From Alligator mississippiensis (Eukaryota > Chordata > Crocodylia > Alligatoridae), in assembly GCF_030867095.1 (NCBI RefSeq), contig NC_081824.1, positions 351,576,203 to 351,640,202 of the forward strand: DNA of 64,000 nucleotides. Reading direction: 5' to 3'. Shown piece by piece: positions 25,401 to 34,683 of the stretch (positions are counted from its first letter, which is position 1; every line of letters begins with the position of its first letter). The translations under genes and the position numbers were made by a program. The notes under the pieces are model-generated. The model saw only the letters and a program-made list of their open reading frames with translations, was not told the origin of the DNA and made no database searches.

Positions 25401-27879
25401 GGATGGACAGTACTCACTTACTGAACAATTCTATATTTTATCACTCCAGTTCAATGTGTGGCTCTAGTCCTGTACAAGTCACAGCTCTTAAAAAACAATA
25501 ATGGGAGCACAGTAGAAGAAGTAAAAGCAACTGTTCAGTACAGTTTATACGATTACCTCTTTCAAGCAGCATTTTATTTCATGGTATTATTGGAAAGCTG
25601 CCGGATTTAGTGGAGAGCATTATCATAATCATATTTAACTATGTGACATTTTCTTTTTTGGAAAAACTGGGTGTTACAGATTATTTTCAAATTCTGTAAT
25701 AGTTTTATTATAATGCAATTTGTTTTCATATTATATAGGAACATCATAAAAGATCAATCCCAAAAGATACATGGAATCTTCTGTTAGACTTTGGAAATAT
25801 GATTGCAGATGATATGTCTAACTATGATGAAGAAGGTAACAAGTATTACATTTTTTTAAACTAGATGTAGTAAAATTGGGATAGTTTTAAATAAACACAA
25901 AGAAATTTGAATCTTATGTATCTTAATGTATTTACATTAGGTGTTTAACCACAAATATACCATATCATATTTATTGCCAAAAATGTATCTCTATTAGGCT
26001 GAACAGAAAAAGTAAATAATTCTTGACTCTACTGCTTCAGTGTGTGCTGTCCAATGTGTTATGTTACAAAAGTCGCATTAAAACTGAATTTTTTTACAAT
26101 AAGGATTGTTAATTTTTAACTGAATGTTGCTTTATTACTCTTTCATGGCAAAAATGCATATAAATGTTTTAGTGTGCACAAGTGTGGGAGTTAGTTAACT
26201 CTGCTTATGGAAATATTAATTCATAATTGGTTTAAACATGATACTGGTCCTTAACTCTGTTAATAAAATATTAAAAGAAATATTTCTTAGCATCTACATG
26301 TTCTCATTCAAATATTTACACTAACATCCTCTAGCCTAAAAACACCAATGTTGGAATAACTTTGTGCACAAGAGTATTCTGTATTACGATATGAATGCCT
26401 TTAATAGGATAAAATTACATTTCAGTTGTATTAATACAATTTTAAACGTGTTCTTGTAACATAGAGTATGCTGTAACATTATTGATTTCAGACCATTACT
26501 CCAGTTTATCAAAATCCTTCTGGATGTTAGTCCTACTTTCCAGAATGTCTGCAACTCCACCCAATTTAGTATCCTCTACAAATCTGCTAACTATACTCAA
26601 TCACATCTCCCAAATCATCAATAAAGATATTAAAGAATATTAAAACCTAGAACAGGTCCCTGGCTACCCGACTTGATACCTTCACCCAACTAGACAATTG
26701 GTCACTGATGAATATTCTTTGAGCATGAAAATCCAGCCAATTATATATACACCTAGGAGTGTTTTTAATCTAGTCTGTATTTCCTTAGTTTACCATGATA
26801 AGGGCTTGACTAAGTCAAAGTACATCACATCCACTGTTTTTTCCTTTCTTCTCTCCCCAACCCTATCCACAGAGCCCATCACCTTGTCATAGAAGGGAAT
26901 CAGGATGGTCAGGCATGACTTACTCTTGATGAATCCATGTTGGCTGTTCCTGATAGTTTTTTGGGTTTTTTTCTTCTCCGAATGCATAGAAACGGACTCC
27001 TTGATGATCTGCTCCTAGATCTTTCCTGCTATTGAGATCAGACTGTCCAGTCTGTAATTCCCCAGATCCTCAGTCTCCCCTTTCTTAAAGATGGGCTATA
27101 TATTTGCCCTTTTGCAGTCAGCCAGGACCTCACCTGACCTCCATAAGGTCTCTAATAGCCACTGGTTCTGAAATTACCTCAGCCCATTCCTTCAGTACTC
27201 CAGGATGTATCCCATCTAGCCCTGCTGACTTAAACATCCAGGTTCTTTAAGTAATCCTTAACTAGTTCTTTACCTACTTTAAGCTGTTTATGACCTCCCT
27301 ATCCTGACTGTGCCCACTGCACTCATCAACTGATAGCTAGCCTTATTTGTGAAGACTGAAGTGAAAAATGCATTAAACAGGCCTTCTCTGCATCTCTTAT
27401 TACCCTCTGTATTCAGTAAGGGGCCTGTGCTTTCCTTGGTCTTCCTCTTACTTCTGATATACTTGTAGATTTTTTTTTTATTTTTTTTTTTTGTCTTTTA
27501 TGTCTCTTACTAGTTACATTTTTAAATCATGCCTTGGCTTTCCTGATTTTTCTCCCTGCATGCCCATGCAATACACTTATACTCCTCCCCAGTAATGCGG
27601 TTGAGAGAGAATATGCTTTAGCGTTTATGCTTTTTTACTGTTTAGGCACATTTTTATATTTTCTGAAAGATTATGCAGTCACTACATTATAGTCAGTCCA
27701 ACATCTAAGTAATATCATGCTGTGAACTTGTGATCATTTGTATTTAAAGACTAAACAGGTTTCTCTTAAATTATGAACCATTTTTTGGTTTTTATTTAGG
27801 AGCATGGCCTGTTCTCATAGACGATTTTGTGGAGTATGCACGACCAGTAGTCACAGGAGGAAAGCGTAAAACATCCTAA
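1285..27879 (+). CDS. DCUN1D2: DCUN1D2 (DCN1-like protein 2), 3' four coding exons
   Basis: Coding exons are 1285-1415, 16952-17034, 25739-25835 and 27800-27879, all with AG/GT borders and matching phases. Joined they give about 129 residues, the C-terminal half of a DCUN1 (PONY) domain; the human protein has 259 residues, so the start and first half lie upstream of the window. DCN1-like proteins bind cullins and the E2 UBE2M/UBE2F and act as scaffold co-E3s that promote NEDD8 transfer to cullins. The cullin-binding Asp/Ala/Asp patch known from DCUN1D1 appears kept: LLDFGN, GAWPV and LIDDF are all present. The ending [10 protein letters not shown] fits DCUN1D2 (human ends in VVTGGKRSLF) and not DCUN1D1. 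ADPRHL1 follows on the same strand, as in human. Paralogue assignment is from memory of the family, not a search. Confidence 0.93.
1528..2401. mobile_element. Non-autonomous hAT-like element, copy A (874 bp)
   Basis: The ends are imperfect inverted repeats: TAGGGGGTACATC on the left, and TAGAGGTGCACTGATACATC when the right end is reverse-complemented. They are flanked by near-identical 8-bp duplications, TTGACTTC (1520-1527) and TTGACTTT (2402-2409); 8-bp duplications are typical of hAT insertion. The core is GC-rich with a G14 run (1764-1777) and GGC repeats, and has no transposase. Long ORFs through the core on both strands come from base composition. A second copy lies at about 10942-11848. 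Confidence 0.75.
3846..4105 (-). mobile_element. CR1 LINE 3' fragment
   Basis: It begins with the CR1 3' tail motif (ATTCATAGA) and the GGGCTGGAAGGGACCTC block, which on the + strand marks an element lying on the minus strand. It continues into the region coding for the end of the reverse-transcriptase ORF and is 5'-truncated near 4105. Confidence 0.85.
4118..4200. repeat. MIR-like old SINE tail
   Basis: The wording GGCAAAGTACTTTGAGATGT, followed by a diverged ATAT-rich tail, resembles the 3' part of ancient amniote MIR-type SINEs. Divergence is high, so the family name is tentative. Confidence 0.4.
5529..5612. mobile_element. Short foldback DNA element, ACCATATTTACT family
   Basis: It starts with ACCATATTTACTCAAAT, the same terminus as the larger copies at 49388-50172 and about 33899-34683. 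GATGAGG near the left and CCCCTCATCTTA near the right form an inverted pair. It looks like two element ends with the middle deleted. Confidence 0.5.
6257..7830 (-). mobile_element. CR1 LINE, 5'-truncated, with internal deletion in RT
   Basis: The 3' tail (TCATAGATTCATAGA) lies at the left end, so the element is on the minus strand. Minus-strand ORFs at 7253-7579 and 6651-6896 match the start and the C-terminal end of the CR1 reverse transcriptase. The sequence jumps near 7083-7090 from the RT C-terminal linker directly to the upstream RT part. Compared with the copy at 14305-16375 about 315 bp is missing, including the catalytic FADD box. The element is inactive. Confidence 0.88.
8860..9235. 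mobile_element. Foldback DNA element, ACCATATTTACT family, degraded
   Basis: Read on the minus strand, 9235 to 9185 gives a diverged terminus of the family (CCATATATATTCAAATATAA, then AATATAAGACAAGTCCCC). Next to it is an AT-rich hairpin with arms 9120-9144 and 9158-9183, also found in the copies near 33950 and 49445. The left limit is uncertain. Confidence 0.5.
9541..9605. repeat. GC-rich 65-nt hairpin inside a probable DNA element
   Basis: The left arm (GGCAGGGTAGGCACAAGGGG then GCAGC) and right arm (GCTGCCCTTTGTGCCACCCT then GCC) pair with few mismatches around a 17-nt loop. The surroundings, about 9480-9765, look like a non-autonomous DNA transposon core, but I could not set its ends. 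Confidence 0.6.
9762..9850. repeat. Ancient interspersed repeat, MIR/L2-like tail
   Basis: The string GTGCTGGGCCTTGTACAAAT and the following AGAACAAAGGCAATTTCTGC resemble the widespread old amniote repeat block whose copies read 'tgtacaaa...agaacaaaa...tccctgcc'. It is diverged and the class is tentative. Confidence 0.45.
10942..11848. mobile_element. Non-autonomous hAT-like element, copy B
   Basis: The right end (CTCTACCGGTGCACCTCT) and the left end (TACATCGATCCCATAT) match, in opposite orientation, the termini and subterminal blocks of copy A at 1528-2401. Shared inner blocks include GCCCAAAAATCTCTA and the GGTAA(G/C)TCTGT-like joint. The core is GC-rich with no transposase. I find no target duplication, so the outer limits are approximate. 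Confidence 0.65.
12228..13560. repeat. GC-rich, hairpin-dense block
   Basis: GC content is far above its surroundings. It contains hairpins at 12253-12296, 13121-13193 and 13301-13359 and repeated GGCTGGAGAC/GTCTCCAG units at 13190-13385. Long ORFs on both strands reflect composition; none resembles a known protein. The start (GGGCGCATCCAGATGAG) looks like a DNA-transposon terminus, so one or more non-autonomous elements are likely, but I cannot define the ends. Confidence 0.5.
14305..16375 (-). mobile_element. CR1 LINE, 2.07 kb, largest RT remnant in the window
   Basis: The element lies on the minus strand, with its 3' tail at 14305. It covers the endonuclease-RT linker ([21 protein letters not shown] 16140-16364), most of the reverse transcriptase (ORF 15006-16070, 354 codons) and the C-terminal region (14379-15078). 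The RT catalytic box FADD is at 15172-15183, but in a different frame from the upstream RT; the frame shift lies near 15285-15300. A further shift lies near 14720. The apurinic endonuclease and ORF1 are absent (5' truncation). It is non-functional but much better kept than the other copies. Confidence 0.92.
16952..17034 (+). CDS. DCUN1D2: DCUN1D2 exon (83 bp)
   Basis: The acceptor TTGCAG ends at 16951 and the donor GTAAGT starts at 17035. The first two bases complete the Asp codon begun at 1415, and the exon ends on a codon boundary. It encodes [20 protein letters not shown], then DLWNKFLL, part of the cullin-contacting helical lobe. Human has [20 protein letters not shown] here. Confidence 0.95.
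17388..17610 (-). mobile_element. CR1 LINE 3' fragment
   Basis: The TTTAGGGCTGGAAGGGACCT block, followed by the typical CAGGTCCAGCCCTCCTGC segment, marks the CR1 3' end on the minus strand. The 5' side is diverged and its limit approximate. Confidence 0.75.
17690..19821 (-). mobile_element. Possible solo LTR interrupted by a CR1 insertion
   Basis: On the minus strand a TATA-like TATAAAAAGGGGCAG lies near 19450-19465. An AATAAAAC polyadenylation-like motif followed by TGTTATTTGGACCCC lies near 18122-18148. The CR1 at 18336-19330 sits between them, and without it the two signals would be about 0.3 kb apart, a normal promoter-to-poly(A) distance for an LTR. TGTTACAATTG near 19821 could be the LTR start. 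No gag, pol or env sequence is seen. The call rests on layout only. Confidence 0.3.
18336..19330 (-). mobile_element. CR1 LINE, 5'-truncated, RT C-terminal half
   Basis: The 3' tail TCATAGTTTCATAGTAGTTC lies at the left end. Minus-strand ORFs 19027-19320 ([20 protein letters not shown], with SANDTK where FADDTK is expected) and 18380-19030 (C-terminal region with RVQRRAT and [10 protein letters not shown]) match CR1 RT. The catalytic FADD box has decayed to SAND. It is a different subfamily or age from the 14305 copy, judged by sequence. Confidence 0.88.
20178..20370 (-). mobile_element. CR1 LINE fragment (RT C-terminus)
   Basis: Minus-strand translation (20079-20357) gives [20 protein letters not shown], the conserved C-terminal block of CR1 RT. 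The canonical 3' tail is missing, so this is an internal fragment. Confidence 0.75.
20433..20480. repeat. (TACA)n microsatellite
   Basis: About eleven TACA/ATAC units, with single interruptions (ACGTACATAC and TGTATACATG). Confidence 0.9.
21246..21310. repeat. Ancient sauropsid repeat fragment
   Basis: The phrase GGCCAGATCCTGTTCCACCT and the downstream CCATGGGAATCC resemble a common old repeat of turtles, crocodilians and birds ('gatcctgctcc...'). It is short and diverged. Confidence 0.35.
21326..21597. mobile_element. Possible non-autonomous hAT element
   Basis: The left end CTGTGATCGGCAACAT and the right end GTAGGTTGCTGAGCCTTG form an imperfect inverted repeat of the GGCAACAT/AGGTTGC type seen in hAT elements; compare 58055-58215. 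There is no transposase. Confidence 0.45.
22659..22873. mobile_element. 215-bp MITE with 29-bp terminal inverted repeats
   Basis: The TIRs are 22659-22687 and 22845-22873, identical but for one base; each starts AGGGGTGTACTTGGTAGCC. The inside carries the ATACCTTTTATTAGACCAAC core and a GCAAGCTTTCGGGAATC block. It has no coding capacity. A partial inverted copy of the inner part follows at 23145-23270, so this may be one end of a larger foldback. Confidence 0.8.
23145..23270. mobile_element. Inverted partial copy of the 22659 MITE
   Basis: Reading the other way, it repeats the GCAAGCTTTCGGGAATCAAA block, the CTTGCCATTTTCCAG block and the GGTCTAATAAAAGGTAT core of 22700-22820. Together they form long arms separated by about 0.35 kb. 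Confidence 0.7.
23335..23770. repeat. GC-rich foldback element, hAT-like
   Basis: TAGGGGTG at 23335 resembles the terminus of the elements at 1528 and 10942. Subterminal blocks CAGCTGCTGCAGGAGCTG (near 23381-23398) and CAGCTCCTGCAGCAGCTC (near 23706-23725) form inverted arms, extended by GCTGGTAAG/CTTACCAGTG. The right end is not clear. Confidence 0.45.
25739..25835 (+). CDS. DCUN1D2: DCUN1D2 exon (97 bp)
   Basis: The acceptor TATATAG ends at 25738 and the donor GTAACA starts at 25836. It encodes [20 protein letters not shown], then [12 protein letters not shown] plus one base of Gly. The Asp of LLDF corresponds to the first residue of the cullin-binding Asp/Ala/Asp patch described for DCUN1D1. 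Confidence 0.96.
25836..27799 (+). other. DCUN1D2 last intron
   Basis: The middle is an old CR1 copy (listed). The flanks 25836-26486 and 27610-27799 are AT-rich and unremarkable, ending in the acceptor TTTATTTAG. Confidence 0.7.
26487..27600 (-). mobile_element. Old, diverged CR1 LINE fragment
   Basis: It is colinear with the RT parts of the younger copies: a CCAG-TTATCAAAATCCTTCT linker, CCTCTACAAATCTGCTAACT at the FADD region, an AATCATCAATAAAGATATTA block, and CATGACTTACTCTTGATGAA-like wording upstream. Divergence is high with many stops. The 3' tail is missing. Confidence 0.75.
27800..27879 (+). CDS. DCUN1D2: DCUN1D2 last coding exon with stop
   Basis: The acceptor ends at 27799. GA completes the Gly codon split at 25835. 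It encodes [20 protein letters not shown], then GKRKTS, with TAA at 27877-27879. The last residues differ from human (GGKRSLF), which is normal for this variable tail. Confidence 0.95.
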
Positions 27880-28324
27880 CCACAGACTCTTCATAATAGA
27901 CTAAGTTTGCAGTCTGAACTGCATCAGGTAACGAAGACATTTTGGCCAATAACCGCGCACACTGTTGCTGGTTTCAGTGGTCACGGTGAGACGCCAGTGA
28001 CAAAACTGAGATTGCTCCTTTCTGCCTAAAGGAAATGATGGCTGACTTATGGACACTGCAAGAACAAACTCAGAAGATAGTCCAGGCTGCTCGTAGGATA
28101 TTGGCTTCAATTATTGTACTGGGTGTATCATATAGGATGTAGATTTTTGCATGATTTTATACTTTGGAGAAGTTTAACTAGAGGCCATTTTATTGAAGTT
28201 CTGACAGCACAGCATGCCATTCAGTTCATGATCCAAGGTGAACACCAGCAGTTACATAATTAAAACTGTATTATATTGTACTTATATTAAAAGCAGTATT
28301 TGTGGTATATAAATTAAATCCCTA

Positions 28325-28330
28325 AATAAA
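28325..28330 (+). terminator. First AATAAA polyadenylation signal after DCUN1D2
   Basis: Canonical hexamer 446 bases after the stop codon, in an AT-rich context. It is a candidate proximal cleavage site. Further hexamers lie at 29789 and 31272. Confidence 0.5.
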
Positions 28331-31005
28331 ACTTACGTAGTATGTTGTATTTTTATACAGGTCAGCTTTGTGAATTAGTCCTAATCATATAAACTTATGA
28401 CAAAATACTTACTGATATTTTTTTTTTACTTGAAGCCAGGATTCTAATTTTATATTTTTACATTTTCTAATGTATAGATTGATTGTACCTGGCTTTTTTT
28501 CTCACATTAGAATTAACTTCATCAGTGTTCATGAAGTGTTTAGTCAAATTAGTTAGCAATTGCTACTCTACATTGTATTGTGACTCCAAAGATGCTTTGA
28601 ATAGGATTTGCACTGTTGGTTGGCTATTCCTTACCTTTATTAAAAAAGAAAAAAAAAGACACTTAACCAAAGACACCTTTTTATAATTCAAGTGTCATAG
28701 TTAAGTACAATTTAGTTATTCTTCAATTTCACATTTTCTGTTTTATTTTTTGTATGTAATGAATTGGTGAGATTGGAAGATTTTTTTTTTGTTGTTACCC
28801 TGCAATGTATGATAAAAAAATTCCAGGCAAATGCAGTCTTCTGTGCATGCAGTTCCTTTGTTTGCTCCCGAAACAGAAGCAAACCTACAGACAGACTATA
28901 ACCACAGTACAGATAACATATTTCAATACCAATCTGGGAAAACTTTTGGACTTTGGAAGACTTTTTTTTTCTCTACACTAAAAACTTCAGCACCCAAGTA
29001 TTCTGGTAAAATAAAAATTGAATAATAATGAAGGTGTAAATAGGTGCAGTACCTCTGACATCTGTGGAGTTGTATCTGTTTATACCAGGTCTAACTTTAG
29101 GTCAGTCAGCTGTTTTCCCCTTCTATATCCCTCCATATAGACTGCTCTGGTATAGCTCAAGGACCAGTCTTCTCTTTCTCTATAATGACTTCCTATCCCT
29201 GATTATAAAATGTACGTATAAGAAAGAGATTTCACTGGAAACTTTCACATATTTTAACACACAGGGCTTTTGTAAATTCTACCTCATCACACTGAGTCTG
29301 TTGTAGTCACTAGAAGTTTGTTAAAGAGTTGTGGAATATTTACAACTACTTGATTTAAGAGTTGAACTCTGTATAAGAGTTGAACTGACACAAGACCTTG
29401 GAACTGATAGGACGTTAACTAAGTTACATAATTTATTGGTATTTTTAATATTTAGATCGTATGTAAGATAATTTTAAACATCTTGTGACTTAATACACCA
29501 CTTTTATTCATAAATCATGAAGATGCGATATTCATAGTACTAAAACAGCTCTAACGTTTAGAGTTTTTAAGTGGTTGAGTTTCAGATATGTCAGCGGCAG
29601 CTCATAATAAATATAAATAAATATTTATCTATCAATATGTAACATGCCGAGTAAGGAAATTTTACCTTCATTCTTTCTTCCTTTTTAACAGTATGAACAA
29701 ATGAAACTCATACATGTGGAAGGGGGAAGTCTGCATATTTTTGAATTGGCACATTTTCTTTAATAAGTTCCACCTCAGGCATGGTACAAATAAACCATTC
29801 AGTGGGTTTTTATTCTTAGTCTAGTTTTACCCCTCTTGAGTTTTTGTGAACCTTATATCTTGTTTTCAGTTAGCCACTAGATGTCAGTATCTCTGTCTTT
29901 AGATGCCTGTCTCCTTTCTACGTGGGAGTTAATATTTATAGGAACTAAGAAATAATACTACATCTAAAACAGTCCTCTACCAGCTTCTTAACTAAGCTTA
30001 TGCATCTGTGTAGAAATACATTTAAGTGCATAGTTTATTCTACAGAAGTCAAATAAGGCAAATTTAAAAAAGCAGGAAGAATTGCATTGTTTTTTCAGAG
30101 GGGGGAAAAAACCCCAAGGTATAGCATCTGTAGCTATTACATAGAGAGCATTTAATATCCAGTTATGTCAGCCACAGCTGCCAGTCAAATTTAGTAGAAT
30201 GCTTATTTCTTAGAAAATTGTAACCTGAAATGTATGCATACAGTACAAAACAAGCATGAATTAACATACTCTGTAGATCCTTTAAACAACTAATGGCTTG
30301 CATTATAGCAGAGCTTGTGCAACATTTGTTCATGCTGAACTTCTATAGATTCAGTCCATCAAACAACCTCTTCAACTTTTAAAATTCATACACAGTGTAA
30401 AATCCTTTTTTACTGAGAGAAAATAAGGTGAAAGCACTAATGTAGTTGCTCAGATGAGCTTCCCATCTGAGTTGGGGTTATCTTTTTAGTTAGTCTCACA
30501 GGAGGAGGATGTTCAGTGGTCCCGATGCACTGCAGTTTCCCTCAAATGCATCTTTACTCACCTGCTTTTAAATATAATTTTTGTGGAGGCTCTTCATGGC
30601 AAACACCTGTTGTATGAGAGACTGAACAGAGCAGCTTCAAGGGAAATTAGTTGCTTGAAAGGTTGCACTTCATCTGGGTGGAGTACCTTCCTTCAGTGCT
30701 GTTTTCAGTTTTCTAAATCTCTGAGGCAGTCTGGAATTTAGCTAACATCCCCTCACATAATAGCACAGAACAATATCCCTTAGCTATTCATTCTGAGGCA
30801 TCACAAAGCAAAGTAAAAACTTCAGATGCATACTTGCCAATTATTGCTGTCCTGTATTCTGATCTACTCAAAGGGGTTGACTCTGACTTGGCTTTTCAGT
30901 AAACTGGTATAGTGATAATATGTAGGATGACCAATTTTATAAAAGCAAATTATACAGAAAAACTTTAGGCTGTTCAATGCATATAGTATTAATGCCTAGA
31001 CATAT

Positions 31006-31064
31006 GGGGGGGGGGGGGGGTGTGTGTGTGTGTGTGTGTGTGTGTGTATTTTTTTTTTTTTTTT
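31006..31064. repeat. G15-(TG)13-TA-T16 compound simple repeat
   Basis: A run of 15 G (31006-31020), thirteen TG units (31021-31046) and 16 T (31049-31064) lie nearly end to end. G and TG runs can form quadruplex or Z-DNA. It lies inside the candidate 3' UTR. Confidence 0.95.
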
Positions 31065-33898
31065 GAAGTTTGTGCCAATTTGGTTTGACTTGTTTAGAAT
31101 ATCTGAAACTGAGTCACGGCATTTGTACTTGACAGTTCTAAATCAATGTGATTATTTTATGTATACCATGTTAAGGAGAGCGAACCCATAGGCATTCACT
31201 CATGCGATGCACCTGAGAGTCTTGCTGCTAAGTAAGCTGTACATTTGTAAATGTTGTGGGAATGCAAAAAGAATAAATAGACTTTCAACATAATGCATCA
31301 AAATCAATTGCACACATTGTTTGTATGATTTTTGTCTGTGTAATGGTTTGTTTGGAATGGTAAGGTTTTTTTTGTTGTTTTTTGTGTGTGTTTGGGGTTT
31401 TTTTTATATAGCTGGATCATTCGGAGACTGGCAAATATGTAACAAAAACAGAGTTTTTTTCCTGTTTGTTCTTAAAAGGGCATTTTGCTTCACTCCAAGC
31501 TCTTACTTTTCAGAAAGGCTTAGACTCTTCCTGCTGTGTTGAGCTGCAGTGATGGATTCATTAAGGAACAGTATAGTGACCAAAGCAACTGCCTGAGCTC
31601 CAGTCTGTTAACCTTCAAAGTGTAAGGGTAAAGGACGCCAGTTAAACAGCGTGGACTGCTATGCTAGGATGTTTTGTTTACTTGTCATACACTCTATTTT
31701 GTTAGCAGAAAAATGAGGAGGTTGGGGCAGAAAATAAAGGGGGTTTTGATTTCTTTTTAAATAGGAATAATATGGACAATTTTAAATGTTGTATGTGTCT
31801 GAGTTAGAGCAACTGGAGCCTCCTGAGAGGAGGGGGTTGAGAAACGGATACCATACGCCTTTCTGCTTGCACTTTCTGTAAAAACGAGCAGCACTTGGTG
31901 CCCTCTTCTATTCTTGTTTTCACTTACACCACCTTACCAACATGGTGGGAAAAAGAATCTCCCTTGGTGACCTGCAAGTAGCCCCAACTGTCTGGGCTTT
32001 TACTAGCAAATATACTACTTCTCATATGCTTTAATGTTTGCTCTGTTTTTCAAGATCCAGGCAGAGTCTTTCAGAAAGCAACAGAGATCCAATTTAGTGG
32101 ACCTCAGTCTTCCTTAGCTTCATGCATAGCACTTGTTTTGTTGTAGGAGCTTGATATTACAGTCCTTAATTTTCCTCTTCCTTCATCTCTCCTTTTCTAC
32201 AAGAAGGATAGTCGGCTACAATTTTAATGGCTGTACATCCCTTTAGAACCTGACTCGCTTCACATTATAACATCTCAAGAGCTGAGCTTCATGCCCATAG
32301 GCATTCATTCATACCCAAAGATATCTGCCAAAAGGTTATCCATGAAATTGGATGAGTGAGTGATACTCCAACAATAAAATCATTTTGTTTCTCAAACCTT
32401 GCACTGGTGCTCATAGAGGACACTTTCTTTTTGGGTTCCATATTACCTTCCAGGTATGTACCCTGCATTCCCACATTATCTCCAGCCAGCTTCCTGCTTT
32501 GGGCTTGTATTTGTTCTGCACTGGTAACTCTCTCTTACTGTGTCAATCCTTTTTCCTGCTATTTGGAAAACATTTTTCTTAGGTTAAACTTGTTTCAGTC
32601 AACAACCTCTCCTGTTAGGTGGAGTCATATCCCATAAATGATCCTGTCTTTATTTGGGGAATAACTAGATGTGGATGCTAGAGTTCTCACGTCTATACCA
32701 TAAGTGTCCATGCCCTCTTGTTTTGCTTGGTTTGGGAATAAAATTAAGTATCTCTACAATCTCCTTCCATTTGGAGTCAGTGTACCTTACTCAAAAACAT
32801 CAGTTGCAGTGCTTTTAGCATAATTCCTGACAATGCCTCACTCCTTTCTTACTCTGTTTCCCTAAAGAGAGTAAAAAGCCTTGCTTACATTTTCTCATCC
32901 TCAGCCCCCAAGATCAGATATCCATACCATTCCAGTTTTCACTTCAATTCTTATGCAAGATTTTTAGGCCTGGAAATTTAGCTTTTCGAACAGTGAGAAG
33001 TCCCTCCAGGCTGTCCATTGGCTCTGTTTCTACATGCTGTTTTGTTTGCAGCTGTTAATCACACATGCTCTTCCCTGCTGTGAGTATTAACATTACTTTT
33101 ATAGGAATAATTGTTGCTGAAGCTGAGCAGTTTATTTTGACAACCATAAAAACATGACCTCTGGCTGAGATCTTGCAAGCTGTAGTAAACAGGCTCAAGC
33201 CTATCAACAAGAGACCAAGGAAAACCCAGGTGATGGTAGGTAGCATGTGTTTTTCTTCCATTAGAGTTGATTCTGCACCTATATTCCAACATGGTATTGG
33301 GGTACTCATTGTTGGAGATGTTTATTTGGGGTGGAAGGGAGGAAGAAGTGTCAGTCATCCAAGATTCTTGTGACAACTTCGGTTTATGATGATAATTTGT
33401 ATACTGTGTCACATTTGAGCCCCTGTCATACACCAAGATCCTGTTATACTTGATGCTTTATGAATGCAGATGAAAAGATGATTTTGGCCCTGACTAACAT
33501 AGTTTTAATTAATCATTATTGCAATAACAGTTGGGGTGCTAAAAATCCAAGTCAGTTTTTAAAAGAATAAGTATTGGCCATTGTCTCCTGATCAAAATGT
33601 TGTCTGCTTGCATAAATCCCCTGTAATCTCAAATAGATTTGATTTTTTGAAGAATTTTTTTAACTTGTTACAAGATGCCATGCATTATGTCCATAGTATT
33701 TTCCTTTCATTTTCAATAATATCAGAATCCTTTTAAGTATGGTGCCGTTACCTAAAAAGTATTAAATGAGTACAAGGAACATATGTAGGAAGCAAGGATT
33801 TCTGGGGGTTCTATCTTTTATTGGATCAACTTCATAATCTCATATTTCCTGGACCATCATGGCTATAACATGGCTCCAACACTACTACAAAGAACATA

Positions 33899-34683
33899 TA
33901 CTGTACTTACCCAAATCTAAGATGACTTCAAATTTAATACACCCCCCCAGTAATTAGATTCTAGACATAGAAAATTTAAAAATTATAGTTTTCCACATCT
34001 ATAATTTAAGTATTGGGGGGCCATCTTAAATGAATTTCTTCCCACTACTGTGATGGGGAAAGCAGTGGCAGGGGGGTGAAGTGCCTCTTGTCTTCCTACC
34101 CATTGCCCCCTATACCTGTGCCTGACCACCCCTTCACCCCGATTCCCCCCTGCCATGGACCTTCTGCTGCAGCTCTGGCTGGTTTCTGTGGTACTGTGAC
34201 AGTGTGGAGCCAGGCTTTCCATGGAGATCAGCCCCAGCAGCACTGGGAGGGTATGTGGCTGGACGGGGAGCTGCTCTGGGGCCAGGATCTTGCAGTGGTG
34301 AGCATGGGGCATGCAGGCAACAAATTGCAGCTCTGTCCTGGCCCATGCTGTCACTGTTGCAAGATCCCAGTCCCAGAACAGCTCCCTGTCCTGCCACATG
34401 CCCTGTCAGCACTACTGGGTCTGGTCTCCTTTGAAACCCTGGCCCCACCTATTACAGCGCCGGGGCGGCTGGGAAATGGAGTCTCCTGCATGTCCAATCT
34501 GGCCCATGGGCTGGATTTTGCCCACCCCTGCCCTACACCGTACAGTCTTCCCCGTCCCCTTCCCCTGATGCACAAGTCACCCCAGCCTGGGGCAGGCAGC
34601 GGCTCAGTTCCAGCTTCAGCTCAGGGTGGAAGCTGGAGCTGAGCTGCCGTCTGCCCCAAGTCATTATTTAAATCTGAGATAAG
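33899..34683. mobile_element. Foldback DNA element, ACCATATTTACT family, with GC-rich core
   Basis: The left end ACTGTACTTACCCAAATCTA, followed by ACACCCCCCCAGTAATTAG and an AT-rich hairpin (arms 33951-33976 and about 33987-34010), matches the copy at 49388. The right end has AAGTCATTATTTAAATCTGA. The GC-rich core 34195-34460 is a long inverted repeat (see separate entry). A hAT-type terminus, GCCCACCCCTG, ends at 34530, so another element may be nested. Confidence 0.55.
34195..34460. repeat. Long inverted repeat, arms over 100 bp
   Basis: 34195-34300 pairs with 34360-34460: for example GGGAGCTGCTCTGGGGCCAG against CTGGGACTGGG-type sequence, ATCTTGCAGTG against CACTGTTGCAAGAT, and GTGGAGCCAGGCTTTCCATG against the complement of the CCTTTGAAACCCTGGCCCCA part. 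Transcripts would fold into a long hairpin. Confidence 0.65.

Larger units (their letters stand above)
17035..25738 (+). other. DCUN1D2 intron (8.7 kb)
   Basis: It contains three CR1 pieces, a possible LTR, a TACA microsatellite, hAT-like and MITE-like elements, all listed. Short direct tandem duplications occur at 17292-17329 (19 bp twice), 19328-19355 (14 bp twice) and 25104-25129 (13 bp twice). The remainder (20480-21240, 21600-22650, 23790-25738) shows nothing I can name. Confidence 0.7.
27880..31295 (+). other. DCUN1D2: DCUN1D2 3' UTR (candidate extent)
   Basis: AATAAA signals lie at 28325-28330, 29789-29794 and 31272-31277. The first gives a 3' UTR near 0.45 kb, the last near 3.4 kb. 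No repeats interrupt it except the simple-sequence block at 31006-31064. Which site is used cannot be told without transcripts. Confidence 0.5.

Noticed and set aside
26698-26987. Small ORFs on both strands
   Set aside because: They are shadows of the old CR1 reverse-transcriptase remnant ([13 protein letters not shown] is CR1 RT), not host genes.
31006-31064. Telomere-like or satellite sequence
   Set aside because: It is a compound simple repeat of G, TG and T runs, not TTAGGG units.
33059-33436. 125-codon minus-strand ORF between the genes
   Set aside because: No recognisable motif, overlapped by ORFs in other frames, no promoter or splice context.
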